Shown here one piece after another: positions 42,726 through 51,552 of a DNA stretch of 64,000 nucleotides. The position numbers and the translations under genes are program-made. The DNA is taken from the NCBI RefSeq assembly GCF_001485575.1, contig NZ_BCNB01000001.1, positions 62,001 through 126,000 of the forward strand, in the 5' to 3' direction. Positions within the stretch are counted from its first letter, which is position 1, and the number at the start of each line of letters is the position of its first letter. The stretch is from Haloarcula sp. CBA1127 (GTDB taxonomy: Archaea; Halobacteriota; Halobacteria; Halobacteriales; Haloarculaceae). The notes beneath the pieces were generated by a model. The model was given only the letters and a program-made list of their open reading frames with translations. It did not search any database and had not been told where the DNA came from.

Positions 42726-43325
42726 ATGTCAGCACTTACTAAGAAATGGATGGGCCTCAGGAACTGGGAGACGAGAGACTTGCTAATCGTCGCTACACTA
42801 GGGATCGTCCCTGGGCTGGCGCTACTGCCAGTCGTATTTACGGGGTTCACGATCCGGGCAGCGCTGGGTCCGCTGGGGACGATTCTGAACGCCGAACTAT
42901 TCTATCTCCCCGGGTTGATGACGCTGTATATTGTTCGCAAACCCGGCGCGTCGATACTCAACGGGGTCTTCGTGGGACTTGTCTGGATCCCACTCACGCC
43001 GTTTGGCTTGGCAGTTACCATCCCGACTATCGTCGCCAGAATCGGTTCGGTGATTCCCTTCTTCCTTACCAGATACCGTCGATACAATCGAGCCACGATG
43101 CTAGTCAGTGGCGCGTCCGCAGGACTCCTCTCACTGGGTGCGATCTATGTCCCATCCAGCTTCCAGATCCTAGCGGTACCGGTTCAGGGTGTGCTCATCG
43201 TGGGTCACGATCTCAGTGGGGCGATTCTGAGTGGTCTCCTCGCGAAACGACTATCAGACAAGCTCGCTGAAACTGGCGCTCTCTTGGCGTATCCGGTTGT
43301 TGACGACGTGGACATTGGGGCGTGA
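42726..43325 (+). CDS. ECF transporter S component-like membrane protein (YkoE-like)
   Basis: The 199-residue protein has about six helices. WETRDLLIVATLGIVPGLALLP at the start, AALGPLGTILNAELFYLPGLM and GVFVGLVWIPLTPFGLAVTIPTI fit the substrate-binding S subunit of energy-coupling-factor importers, closest in look to YkoE. YkoE itself is linked to thiamine precursors, but the iron-box operator in front points to iron, haem or another iron-related ligand. It lies downstream of the T component and 5 bp before the metallo-hydrolase gene. Ligand is inferred only. Confidence 0.72.
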   Translation: MSALTKKWMGLRNWETRDLLIVATLGIVPGLALLPVVFTGFTIRAALGPLGTILNAELFYLPGLMTLYIVRKPGASILNGVFVGLVWIPLTPFGLAVTIPTIVARIGSVIPFFLTRYRRYNRATMLVSGASAGLLSLGAIYVPSSFQILAVPVQGVLIVGHDLSGAILSGLLAKRLSDKLAETGALLAYPVVDDVDIGA

Positions 43326-43330
43326 CCGCA

Positions 43331-44158
43331 ATGTTAGAAATCACCATTTTGGCCGATAACAGAGTCGCGAGTCCGTACCCGCGGGGGTTGCGTGGTGAGT
43401 GGGGGTTTTCGGTCGCTATCGGGGACGTGCTTCTAGATACTGGCCAGTCGGCTGCTGTCCACAACGCGAAGCTGCTCGGAGTTCCCATCGAAAAGTTCGA
43501 CTCAGTCGTCTTGAGCCACTCGCATTTCGATCACACGAGCGGGTTATTGGACGTCCTGAACGTGATGGACCAGCCCAGTCTCTACTGCCATCCCAATGTC
43601 TGGGACCATCGATATCTCGACCGAAACGGGCAGTTCGACGGCGCTCCATTAGGCATTCCCTACACGAAGCCGACTGTCGAAGCCAAGTCAGAAATTGTTG
43701 AACATCGAGACCCTATCGAGATTGTCGACGGCGTCCATGCGCTCGGCGAAATTCCACGGACGCACCAGGATTACACGATCGGAAAAGTCAAGCGGGAAGA
43801 GGGTGCCGTCAAGGATCAAATCGTGGACGATCAGTCTGTGGTTGTCGAGACCAGTGAAGGGCTGGCACTGGTGCTGGGCTGCTGCCACGCTGGGTTACGG
43901 AATACGGTCGAACATGCGGAGTCAGTCTGTAGCGGGGACGTTCGATATATTATCGGTGGAACACACCTCATCGCCGCCGATACCGAGGAAATTCACGCGA
44001 TATCAGACTGGCTCGGGGAGAAACTCGATCGACTCGTCGGTGCCCACTGTACTGGGACGACGGCAATGGGGGTGCTCAATGAGCGTCTTCCAGAGGTCTT
44101 CGAATCAGCAGGTGTTGGCAGTACGATACGACTCGAAGGAGACGAAGTACTATCATGA
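43331..44158 (+). CDS. metallo-beta-lactamase-fold hydrolase
   Basis: The 275-residue protein has the MBL zinc motif SHSHFDHTSG near residue 60, LGCCHAGLRNT near 180 and GAHCTG near 240, matching the group that includes the archaeal dihydropterin ribofuranosyl-aminobenzene phosphate synthase-like proteins. The ATG at 43331 was chosen over a GTG three codons earlier. It follows the S component by 5 bp and is therefore probably under the same iron-box control. Substrate unknown; release of metal or processing of an imported ligand are possibilities. Confidence 0.83.
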   Translation: MLEITILADNRVASPYPRGLRGEWGFSVAIGDVLLDTGQSAAVHNAKLLGVPIEKFDSVVLSHSHFDHTSGLLDVLNVMDQPSLYCHPNVWDHRYLDRNGQFDGAPLGIPYTKPTVEAKSEIVEHRDPIEIVDGVHALGEIPRTHQDYTIGKVKREEGAVKDQIVDDQSVVVETSEGLALVLGCCHAGLRNTVEHAESVCSGDVRYIIGGTHLIAADTEEIHAISDWLGEKLDRLVGAHCTGTTAMGVLNERLPEVFESAGVGSTIRLEGDEVLS

Positions 44159-44506
44159 ATATGCGAATGGTAGATCAGTGAAATAAAGAAACACATCAAA
44201 GTATCCACTGAGGTACTGCTATCCTGTTTCAACGCCGATACCCATTTTAACACGTACTACTCGAAGTTTGAAACGAGTAGGACGCTCTCTCGAGCGTTCA
44301 AGAAGCAGTCAGGTGCTGACCCAACAGCGCTCTCGCTTGAGATTCCAAAGATTCTGGCTCTGTTGAAATCCTATTGGGTCGACAGCTTCCCTGTTGAAAC
44401 ACTGTTAGGTAGGTGTGTGTATCGGACGTAAGTCGCTGTACTTGAACGAGAGCCGCAGCCAGTACAAACATTCGGGTTTTACGTAAGCGTATACGTTTTA
44501 GGAAGC
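44159..44506. other. intergenic region with an isolated IS end
   Basis: A plus-strand frame (about 44176-44431) without a clear start reads SKFETSRTLSRAFKKQSG and is unrecognised. GGCTCTGTTGAAATCCT at 44356-44372 is the exact reverse complement of the right end of the IS5-type element at 45849-45865, so an old insertion-sequence end remains here. Confidence 0.5.
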
Positions 44507-44938
44507 GTGCATCGGAGAGGACTCCTCCAGACAGTAAGTGCCGCCGCAGTCGCTTTCGGAAGTGGGTGTGTGAATTCCTCTGCCGACCGTCCGCGGTATC
44601 TCGAAGCCGTTTCCTTCCGGAACGATGACGATACCGGCCACGAGTTCGGGCTTACCGTCGAACAGAGCGGGAAGGTCGTCCAAGAAACGACTATCGAACT
44701 GGACCGATCTCAGGGACCTGTTCGAGTAGACTGCGAGTGGTCCAGTCGCGGTCCCTTCGTGGTGACGTGCACGCTTGACGGAGACCAGACGGAGACGGTT
44801 CAAGTAGCCGAAATCGAGGAGGGGTCCAGGGAGTATGCGGATGTCACGTTTATCGTAACCACGTTCGGGGAAATCAGCTGGTCGGGCGTCTTAGACGACG
44901 GTGGGGTTCGGAGTTGCTCCAGTACACCGTCTGGGTGA
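44507..44938 (+). CDS. Tat lipoprotein, unknown function
   Basis: The GTG at 44507 opens a Tat/lipobox signal (HRRGLLQTVSAAAVAFGSGC). The mature part is a beta-rich surface domain: YLEAVSFRNDDDTGHEFGLTVEQSGKVV and VTCTLDGDQTETVQVAEIEEG. It is 143 residues long, acidic and typical of small haloarchaeal lipoproteins. No ATG is available in frame near the signal. It lies between two IS ends and may have been carried or trapped there. Confidence 0.65.
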   Translation: MHRRGLLQTVSAAAVAFGSGCVNSSADRPRYLEAVSFRNDDDTGHEFGLTVEQSGKVVQETTIELDRSQGPVRVDCEWSSRGPFVVTCTLDGDQTETVQVAEIEEGSREYADVTFIVTTFGEISWSGVLDDGGVRSCSSTPSG

Positions 44939-44992
44939 CAAAACCGTCTGATGCCTACACTCAGTGCTGACCACCTTCTCTGTATCTACCGA

Positions 44993-45865
44993 TTAGAGTG
45001 TACGGTCGAGATTGTGAGCAAGGCAGGCGATAGTAAATTCTCGAAATTGTTTCCACCAGTGCCGTGACCGGACGAACGCACCGTACTTGCGTTTGAGTCG
45101 GGAGTTCACCGTCTCGTTCTGACTACGCTGGCCATAGAGATCAGCATCTAGTCGAGCATTCCACGCATTGTGGAGTGACGAAAACTCGCGGTGCTTGATG
45201 AGCGGTTGAACACCGGTCTCACGGGCTAATGCGCGAACCTTCTCGTCGTCGTATCCCTTATCGCCAAGGAAAACCGCTACTTCCCCAGTATTCCGCTTGA
45301 TGAGCGACGGCGCAATCTTTGAGTCGTGTTTTCGTGTCGTCGTTACATGTCCGTCGATAATCGCGTTCGACCTCGTGTCCACCAGAAATGTCACCTTCAA
45401 CTGCTGAATAGTTAGCTTGGTTCGCTTCGTGTAGTGTTTCGAGGCGTGACTCCGGTCAAACCCTGAAGCGTCGATCCCAACGATACCGTTAGTCGGGAGA
45501 AGCGTGACCGAGAGATTAAGCAGAACACGCCAGACAGCCATATCGAGTCGGTTGAAGCTTTGCACAACGTTGAGGGTGACGGGAGTTCGTCCAAGTTGAT
45601 GGCGTTCCGAATGCGTGGCATCTCGATGAGTTTGTCGAGAAGCGTCCGATACGTCGTGTTCTTCCGAACTTTGAGACAAAGTAGAACGATGTGCTGGTGG
45701 AGTGTGTAACGTCGTTTTGAGAACTTCGAGGAGTAGCGGGCGACAGCTCGTTGAGCCAAGTGGAATGCCTGCTCGACAAACCGGAGTAGCCGCGACTTCG
45801 GGAGGGCCTGCATCTGGTCACACTATCGGGCGGACGTGTAACCCTCTGAGGATTTCAACAGAGCC
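44993..45865 (-). mobile_element. IS5-type insertion sequence remnant with frameshifted transposase
   Basis: The transposase starts at 45813 (QALPKSRLLRFVEQAFHLAQRAVARYSSKF) and runs to LPSPSTLCKA. It then continues in another frame with FNRLDMAVWRVLLNLSVTLLPTNGIVGIDASGFDRSHASKHYTKRTK in outline, and ends near 44993 after RSQNETVNSRLKRKYG. One T missing in GCTTCAAC (near 45555) explains the shift. IDASGFDR, FLGDKGYDD and ETVNSRLKR carry the DDE residues. The right terminal repeat ends at 45865 (AGGATTTCAACAGAGCC). No matching left end is adjacent; an exact copy sits at 44356. Confidence 0.85.
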
Positions 45866-46019
45866 AACGAACTGGATTCGCCGCTAGGTGACGAGTCAGT
45901 CTACGCCGAGATAGAAAATCCACTCGCTACATCTTTTAGCGAACTCTTTACCGGGTCAAACTTCTGTTAGGACGTATGGAGGCAGTTCAACGGATGCTGT
46001 TTCGTGAACTCGACGGACG

Positions 46020-46298
46020 ATGGAAGGGCCTCTTATTCTCACTCTTCTCGTTCATTTGCATCTTGGGTTGGTGTATTCGGTATTGTACTCAGCGGCACTC
46101 ACAACATCTCTTTTGGGTATCGCGTTTGCGTTCTCTGGATTAGCCGAATCTCTTCCCCCGAACCGACAACGTTCGGCAGGGGTACTGCGAATACTTGGTC
46201 TCGGTATCCTCGTTGGCTTCCTTGCTCTCCTCATATTGGTTCCAGAATGGGTTAAGCGCAAGCAAGCGGGTTTGGCAACTACTTTAGCGACGGGGTGA
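46020..46298 (+). CDS. small two-helix membrane protein
   Basis: The 92-residue frame from the ATG at 46020 has two hydrophobic segments (LILTLLVHLHLGLVYSVLYSAALTTSLLGIAFAFSG and VLRILGLGILVGFLALLILVP) joined by a short polar loop with RQRS and followed by a basic VKRKQ. Not recognised as a known family. It is preceded by about 150 bp of spacer after the IS end. Confidence 0.55.
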   Translation: MEGPLILTLLVHLHLGLVYSVLYSAALTTSLLGIAFAFSGLAESLPPNRQRSAGVLRILGLGILVGFLALLILVPEWVKRKQAGLATTLATG

Positions 46299-46396
46299 GA
46301 GAGAGAACGCGGCGGTCGAGACCGAAGCGAGAGACCCGGTGCAGGCAGCGGACGAAACGGTCGAGCTGGCCCGGTCGCTCAGGGCGTTCTCCACGC

Positions 46397-46786
46397 TCAG
46401 TCGGTGTACCAGTATGCCCAGAGGATCAACACGCCCTGCAGCGGCAGCCGTGCCCAGCGGACCAACACAGAGGGATCGCCGCCACCCGTCCCCTCAATAG
46501 TGACCATGGAGACAGCCATGTAGACGTTCGCGGGAAAGATCGCGACGAGCAGTGCGATCGTCGCCCAGGCGGCGTACGAACGCGTCCGGGGCACCAACAG
46601 GCCGAGCCCGACAGCGATTTCGGCGACGCCGGACAGGTACACCAGCGCAAGTGCCGCCGGCAAGACCGGTGGCACGATCTGGACGTATAGTTCTGGCACG
46701 ACGAAATGCAATATCCCAGCAACGACATACAGGAGCGCCATCACGTAGCACAACGGCCGTTTGAACTGTCGCAAGCCAACACGCAT
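46397..46786 (-). CDS. DoxX-like membrane protein
   Basis: The 129-residue protein has four helices in the DoxX pattern: PLCYVMALLYVVAGILHFVVPELY, VLPAALALVYLSGVAEIAVGLGLLVP, YAAWATIALLVAIFPANVYMA, and LPLQGVLILWAYWYTD at the end. GVAEI.vGlgLLvP is the family hallmark. DoxX-type proteins are linked to quinone or thiosulfate oxidation in some archaea and to redox stress in others. It precedes the VIT1/CCC1-type gene region in opposite functional context; no operon partner is clear. Confidence 0.82.
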   Translation of the reverse strand: MRVGLRQFKRPLCYVMALLYVVAGILHFVVPELYVQIVPPVLPAALALVYLSGVAEIAVGLGLLVPRTRSYAAWATIALLVAIFPANVYMAVSMVTIEGTGGGDPSVLVRWARLPLQGVLILWAYWYTD

Positions 46787-46858
46787 CGACTACGCGTATG
46801 GGGACCAGTGGAAAGCAAGTTGGGATTTGTATTCCAGTGAGAACAGAGTCGCGGTCTC

Positions 46859-47440
46859 TCACCCCGGAAGAAAGAGATTAAGAATTGCGACGACCAAGCC
46901 GGCAAGTCCCATCCGCGCTGCGGCAACGTACCACCGCTGGCCCGAAATCGAACCCATGTAAGCGCCGAACGCACCCAACACACCGATACCCAGGCCGACC
47001 GCGATGAGTGCCGCCTCTGCCATTGTGACAACGGTCCCCGCGACAACGAACGGGGTTAGTGGAATCAGAACCCCGATGAGCGGCCCCAGACCGCTCATTA
47101 TGGCGTGTACGAAGCGGGCACCGCTCTGGTCACGTTGAACGCGGGTATCGTCGAGATCTTTGAGCATCGCCCGCTCGATACGTCTGATTTCGGCCCGGGT
47201 TTCGGCACGTTCGATTTCCCAGACGCTCCAGACAGCAGATGTCCCGAGACCGACTGCCGCGCCCAGTCCGATTTTGATGACAGTGGACCCATCTGAAACT
47301 CCCGAGAGGACAGCGCCGACGATGATGCCGATGCTCGTCAGCGTCCCGTCGAAGCCGTTCGATATGAAGTACCGGCGCGAGATTGCGAGGACGTCCTCCT
47401 TCCCGAGAAGACGCCTGAGGAGTTGTCGAATGGAGGCCAC
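46859..47440 (-). CDS. VIT1/CCC1-family metal transporter-like protein
   Basis: The 193-residue membrane protein begins with KEDVLAISRRYFISNGFDGTLTSIGIIVGAVLSG in outline, the VIT1/CCC1 first helix with the FDG motif. A cytoplasmic helix pair (EIERAETRAEIRRIERAMLKDL) resembles the metal-binding loop of the family, and three more helices follow. Relatives move Fe2+ or Mn2+ out of the cytosol. It lies 6 bp downstream of the DUF211 gene and is probably co-transcribed with it. Confidence 0.83.
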   Translation of the reverse strand: MASIRQLLRRLLGKEDVLAISRRYFISNGFDGTLTSIGIIVGAVLSGVSDGSTVIKIGLGAAVGLGTSAVWSVWEIERAETRAEIRRIERAMLKDLDDTRVQRDQSGARFVHAIMSGLGPLIGVLIPLTPFVVAGTVVTMAEAALIAVGLGIGVLGAFGAYMGSISGQRWYVAAARMGLAGLVVAILNLFLPG

Positions 47441-47446
47441 GGCGCA

Positions 47447-47737
47447 TCAGCCATCCTGTAACGTCCGCCGGTCCGTGACAACCGCGTCACCGCAGGCAAC
47501 CTGATCCACAGAGTGTACTGACCCGCCGAGGTTTTCGATCGTTTCTTCGATCGCCTCGAAGTCCAGATCTTCGCTTTCGAACGTGAGCTTGACGTTTTGC
47601 ACTTCCTGATCTAATTCGATCAGGGACGAGGTGACGCCCTCGACGCTCTCAATTTCGGCCAGTTGGTTGGTGAACATCAGTAGGGGCGGATCGTGGGGCT
47701 TCAGTACGTCGATAACGAGGCGTCGGACTGCTGCCAT
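47447..47737 (-). CDS. DUF211 family protein
   Basis: The 96-residue protein fits the archaeal DUF211 plan: VRRLVIDVLKPHDPPLLMFTNQLAEIESVEGVTSSLIELD, then VKLTFESEDLDFEAIEETIENLGGSVHSVDQVACG in outline, a ferredoxin-like fold. DUF211 genes often neighbour VIT1/CCC1-type transporters, as here, which suggests a metal-sensing or transporter-assisting role. It is the first gene of the pair. Confidence 0.85.
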   Translation of the reverse strand: MAAVRRLVIDVLKPHDPPLLMFTNQLAEIESVEGVTSSLIELDQEVQNVKLTFESEDLDFEAIEETIENLGGSVHSVDQVACGDAVVTDRRTLQDG

Positions 47738-48099
47738 ATCTCAATACGGTGGGGGGATTGGCTTAAACATATGTGTCAGCACCGTCCTGTGGACGCGCCA
47801 GCCCTGGTGGGGCGTAGAGCAATCCGCTGTGTATCTCAGCCACAGATATGGCTGGAGAGCGCTTCGGCGGGCGAGATATTATTAGATGTCACTGCGTAGT
47901 CCAGCACACAGTCTCTGAATACAATGTCTCTGAAACCGTACCGGCGCGAGTGCTTTGATGCGTAGGCAACGGCATAGAGCACGCAAGGACGCAGAGAACA
48001 CCATCAGGGAGTGCGAAAATGGGGACCCGCCTACGGACAATCCGACACGCCCTCCGCGACCCAGATAGCTGATCCACATTCCAGCACGCCACTACCACT
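47738..48099. other. intergenic gap before the UspA gene
   Basis: No supported gene. A 36-codon frame at about 47958-48068 (MRRQRHRARKDAENTIRE...) is short and basic and is not claimed. AT-rich GATATTATTAGATG near 47875 may be promoter DNA. Confidence 0.4.
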
Positions 48100-48984
48100 A
48101 TGTACGACACCATCCTGTTCCCAACCGACGGAAGTGACGCCGCAGAATCGGTCCTTGAGTACGCACTACAGATTGCAGCTGAACACGAGGCGACGATTCA
48201 CATCCTCAACGTCGCAGACACTGGCCGAGACAGCGTCACCACAATCCGTGGTGAGGTCATTGACGTTCTCGAAACAGAAGGGGAGCGCATCGTGGCGGAA
48301 GCCGCACAATATGCGAAAGACGAAGGCGTCCCTGTCGTCTCTGCGGTCCTTCAGGGAGACCCGCACAAGACGATAGTCGACTACAGCAAACAGTCCGACA
48401 TCGACTGTATCGTTATGCCGACGCACGGACAGCGTGGGATCAAGCGGATTCTCCTCGGAAGCGTCACCGAACGCGTCATCAACACGGCAGCGGTTCCCGT
48501 CGTTGCGGTCAACCCTGCCGAAGATCGACCACTCGCGTATCCTCCGAAGCACGTCCTCGTCCCAACGGATGGAAGCCGTGGCGCAGCACTCGCAGTGGCA
48601 GAGGGAATCGATGTCGCGAGGGCAACGGGAGCAACGCTCCATCTGCTTCACGTTGTCGAGACCGGCGGCCTCGGGCCGGATGCACGCTCCGTATTGAAAG
48701 AGGGAGAGTTGACTGAGCGGGCAAATGAAATTCTGGCCGAAGCGACCGAGAAAGTCGAGGAGGCGTCGCTTGACTCGGTCACCAGCGTCATCGAACACGG
48801 GACCCCCGCGAAGGTGATTTGCGACTACATCGACGAGAATGAAATCGATCTCGCGATTATGGGGACCCACGGACAGACTGATTTCAGCAGGTACGTCATG
48901 GGTGGTGTCAGCGCCAAAATCGTCCGGCAGTCCCCGGTCCCGGTGACGTGGGTTCGCGAGCCTGAATCCGCATCAAATGAGTAG
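48100..48984 (+). CDS. tandem-domain universal stress protein UspA
   Basis: The 294-residue protein is two Usp domains in tandem. Domain 1: MYDTILFPTDGSDAAESVLEYA to MPTHGQRGIKRILLGSVTERVI in outline. Domain 2: HVLVPTDGSRGAALAVAEGIDVA to MGTHGQTDFSRYVMGGVSAKIVR. Both have the ATP-binding G-x2-G-x9-G(S/T) motif (THGQRGIKRILLGS and THGQTDFSRYVMGG), so nucleotide binding is likely. Cytosolic stress protein; not linked to a particular partner here. Confidence 0.93.
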   Translation: MYDTILFPTDGSDAAESVLEYALQIAAEHEATIHILNVADTGRDSVTTIRGEVIDVLETEGERIVAEAAQYAKDEGVPVVSAVLQGDPHKTIVDYSKQSDIDCIVMPTHGQRGIKRILLGSVTERVINTAAVPVVAVNPAEDRPLAYPPKHVLVPTDGSRGAALAVAEGIDVARATGATLHLLHVVETGGLGPDARSVLKEGELTERANEILAEATEKVEEASLDSVTSVIEHGTPAKVICDYIDENEIDLAIMGTHGQTDFSRYVMGGVSAKIVRQSPVPVTWVREPESASNE

Positions 48985-49112
48985 TTCAGTTCGTGAATCG
49001 GCCGACACATACCAGCGTATGGGCCTCATAAATCTCTCCGCATGAGGGACCTCGCCAGTCCTCACGGTATGCGGGAGTGTTTAGTAACTATGGGGTTCAT
49101 CTAAATCGGAGT

Positions 49113-49727
49113 ATGACCACAGACGACTCACAGTCCGGTGGGGGAACGAACAAGGTCGACACCGTAATTCGGAAATACGATCTTGTCGGGATGGGTGCAG
49201 AACTCGAAGACCGGTGGGTCGGCGCCGATGGGGAGGAAGAAAGTACCCGAGACCTCGCTGACTACTTCAATCAGTCGGTGCTTGAGTCCGCCATCCAAGG
49301 GAGTGACGCTCCGACATTAAGTGGCGACATCCAGCAGGTCTATCACTCACTTCGAGAAGATGACGCGGATGCCCCGCTCATACGCTCCCGTCTCGAACAG
49401 AACGGGGTCGATGTCGAATCGGTGATGGGCGACTTTATCTCTCACCAGACAGTGTATCGCTATCTCAAGAACGACCGTGGGGCGGCCCGACCCGAGCAGA
49501 CGCCCACAGAACGGAAAGAAAACGCCATTGATTCAATACAGCGCCTTCGGGGCCGAACCACCGCTGTAACGAGACAGACTATCGAGAGCCTCGAAAAGAA
49601 CAACGCCATCTCGGCAGGCGATTTCAACATCATCAACGAGGTACAGGTGCTGTGTGAGGACTGCGGCCGTAGCTACGAGATTGTGGCGTTTCTGGAACAG
49701 GGTGGCTGCGACTGCCACTCCGAATGA
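49113..49727 (+). CDS. rdfA: rod-determining factor RdfA-like protein
   Basis: The 204-residue protein matches the haloarchaeal RdfA pattern: KVDTVIRKYDLVGMGAELEDRWVG, STRDLADYFNQSVLESAI, SRLEQNGVDVESVMGDFISHQTVYRYLKNDRGA in outline, then DSIQRLRGRTTAVTRQTIESL and the C-terminal zinc site VLCEDCGRSYEIVAFLEQGGCDC. RdfA was described in Haloferax volcanii as a factor needed for rod shape, acting as a probable regulator. The ATG at 49113 was chosen over the longer upstream frame. Multiple paralogs per genome are common, so this one need not be the shape gene. Confidence 0.85.
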   Translation: MTTDDSQSGGGTNKVDTVIRKYDLVGMGAELEDRWVGADGEEESTRDLADYFNQSVLESAIQGSDAPTLSGDIQQVYHSLREDDADAPLIRSRLEQNGVDVESVMGDFISHQTVYRYLKNDRGAARPEQTPTERKENAIDSIQRLRGRTTAVTRQTIESLEKNNAISAGDFNIINEVQVLCEDCGRSYEIVAFLEQGGCDCHSE

Positions 49728-49809
49728 GGATCGGGCCGTCTTATCAAAACGAAGCCGGGCCCCAAGTCAGTCGTTCTGTAAACCGACAATGCGCCACGCC
49801 AGCCAGCGG

Positions 49810-50088
49810 TCAGCCGAGCCTCGGGAACCGAGCAGTCTTACAGTCGACACCGCAGAACGCGTATTCCGAAACGTTGCCAGCACTATCTCTGGTCGTAACA
49901 TTACGATACCGGACGTTTTCGTCAATCGGTGCTCCGCAGTGATCGCACTGTCGCGTTTCAATCGAGCTAATTACGATCCTGATAGATTGGCTCTCAACGC
50001 TTTCGGGGGCTGCACTCCGCGCTCGGTCCGCGTTTGCGATGTCTGCTGATTGTTGGCTACGGTACTCCTGCGTGTTTTGTGCGTTCAT
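49810..50088 (-). CDS. small zinc-binding protein A (DUF7576-like)
   Basis: The 92-residue protein has a disordered start and then a compact domain: RQCDHCGAPIDENVRYRNVTTRD and EYAFCGVDCKTARFP, giving CxxC...CxxxC zinc ligands. It is a paralog of the protein encoded at 50778 (YRCDYCGQVISEQMKFSGITIRD, HFFCEEECMTSQYP). Start at the ATG at 50088. About 160 bp upstream lies a micro-ORF leader shared with that paralog and with the 2-oxoacid dehydrogenase operon. Function unknown; regulation or protein binding is plausible. Confidence 0.77.
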   Translation of the reverse strand: MNAQNTQEYRSQQSADIANADRARSAAPESVESQSIRIVISSIETRQCDHCGAPIDENVRYRNVTTRDSAGNVSEYAFCGVDCKTARFPRLG

Positions 50089-50246
50089 GATGTCGCTGAT
50101 TATGGGTTTGTAGTTAGTGTCGCAGCGCTTCGTGAGATGGGTCATCGCGACCCGAAAACCGTCGGCTGGTGTTTGGGAACCAGCCAGGACCGACGTTTTC
50201 CACCTGTGTGCCGGCGTTTGCCCGCACTGTGGTGGTCTACGTCAGT

Positions 50247-50360
50247 TTAAAATTTGAAAAATGTAAAAAACGTAAAACCGGATGTGAAAGGATCTGCACC
50301 GATCAAGTGCCGGGACAGCGGGCTTGCCTGCCAAGCCGTACAGTCGACGCCCGGATTCAT
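50247..50360 (-). CDS. leader micro-ORF A (37 aa), homologous to two others
   Basis: The ATG at 50360 opens 37 codons reading MNPGVDC, PLSRHLIG and ending SGFTFFTFFKF. Two other copies with the same plan (M-x-PG ... TFFT near the end) precede the genes at 50778 and at 55735-56883. The DNA between each micro-ORF and its gene is also conserved, including TGGAAAACG (here its complement at 50193-50202). Inference: a translated leader peptide or small protein with a regulatory role. Confidence 0.6.
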   Translation of the reverse strand: MNPGVDCTAWQASPLSRHLIGADPFTSGFTFFTFFKF

Positions 50361-50596
50361 GTGCTTATCTTTAATGGATGTACACTTAATAGTTCCGTGA
50401 GTGGCGTTCACACTCGTCAAATATAACCAGCCCAAACCTGAGGGTACAGCGGGGCTGCACAACGTATCCGGGGCCTACAGCGGTCATCTCTCTAAAACGC
50501 CGAACTCGCTTCAAGCCTGTGACCGGACCCATCTCAGTGGCGAAGCTAATGGGCACTAACCAAATGATTAAATACAAAAGTTCCGTACTGGGAGGT

Positions 50597-50695
50597 ATGG
50601 AACCGGGTACCAGAACGGTGGAAACGCCCCGGAAAGCGAGCCAATTAGCGACTGTAGCGTCCGGTTATACGTTTTTTACACTTCCTCCCCGGTAA
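50597..50695 (+). CDS. leader micro-ORF B (32 aa), homologous to A and C
   Basis: The ATG at 50597 opens MEPGTRT, then KASQLATVASGYTFFTLPPR and stop. Alignment with micro-ORFs A and C keeps M-x-PG and TFFT in frame. It precedes the zinc-protein gene at 50778 by 82 bp, with the shared GGCGGAAAACG box at 50736-50746. GGGAGGT abuts the ATG, too close for a normal Shine-Dalgarno spacing. Confidence 0.58.
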   Translation: MEPGTRTVETPRKASQLATVASGYTFFTLPPR

Positions 50696-50777
50696 CCTAC
50701 GTAGCCCACCCCAGTCCGGACAGTAACCCGGCATAGGCGGAAAACGTCGGTGAATCGACAATAGCGACTCCAGAGTA

Positions 50778-51110
50778 ATGTGTAACAGTAGACCGAACGA
50801 GTCCGACCCTGTCAACAACGAATCGATACAAACGATGAATGGACAAACTGAGGCGGAGCAGTCACTGGCAACTGCTCGTTGTGCTATGGAAGTCAGCGGC
50901 AACACGACCGCTGCCGAACTGAATATCCAAAACAAGTCAACTCGAGTCTTAATCGGCGGGTCACCGAACTACCGCTGTGATTACTGTGGACAAGTGATCA
51001 GCGAACAGATGAAGTTCAGCGGGATTACCATACGTGATCCGGGCGGAGAGCTAACGGAGCATTTCTTCTGTGAAGAGGAATGTATGACATCGCAGTACCC
51101 TGGCATATAA
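50778..51110 (+). CDS. small zinc-binding protein B (DUF7576-like)
   Basis: The 110-residue protein is a paralog of the divergently encoded protein at 49810. A polar N-terminus precedes the zinc domain: YRCDYCGQVISEQMKFSGITIRD then HFFCEEECMTSQYP, with CxxC and CxxxC ligands. The ATG at 50778 is used; an in-frame ATG at 50835 is an alternative. The leader with micro-ORF B lies upstream. The two paralogs face away from each other around a roughly 690-bp spacer that holds both leaders. Confidence 0.77.
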   Translation: MCNSRPNESDPVNNESIQTMNGQTEAEQSLATARCAMEVSGNTTAAELNIQNKSTRVLIGGSPNYRCDYCGQVISEQMKFSGITIRDPGGELTEHFFCEEECMTSQYPGI

Positions 51111-51420
51111 TATACCTGTTCGGATTGTGCTCAGACCAAATCTTACATCTGCAACGAAACAGTCGGTAATCCAATATTGTCGGATTGTATCCAGCACTGT
51201 ACAAAGGACAAATCACAGAAAATGCTAGCATACGATATAGTAGCTGAACTTTCAGTGCTAAAAACAGGTTGAGTGTATTTTCAGTCACGCTGAACCTAAA
51301 CATATACTCTATTATCCCGTTCTGGGGTATTGGTCGATATATAAACATTCTCGAAATGTTAATATTCGGCGGAACAGAATAAGGGACGGCTTTATATGTT
51401 TCCACCAGCCATGACATCGC

Positions 51421-51552
51421 ATGACATGCTACAATGCGAGCAGAGGGATTCTGTACGAAAACCTTCCGACAGACGTACCGAGACCCGAAGAAGAGGAGAA
51501 CAAGCTGAGTGCCAGTGACGGTGCTGCAAGCCAAACGGTCGCGAACGACTGA
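51421..51552 (+). CDS. possible small acidic protein (43 aa) in a 640-bp gap
   Basis: The gap 51111-51751 has one credible frame: from the ATG at 51421, TCYNASRGILYENLPTDVPRP, then EEEENKLSASDGAASQTVAND. Acidic composition and G/C third positions fit halophile coding, and a TATA-like TTTATATG lies about 30 bp upstream. No family is recognised. A 253-codon minus-strand open frame across the same gap lacks such bias and is not called. The rest of the gap is AT-rich. Confidence 0.45.
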   Translation: MTCYNASRGILYENLPTDVPRPEEEENKLSASDGAASQTVAND

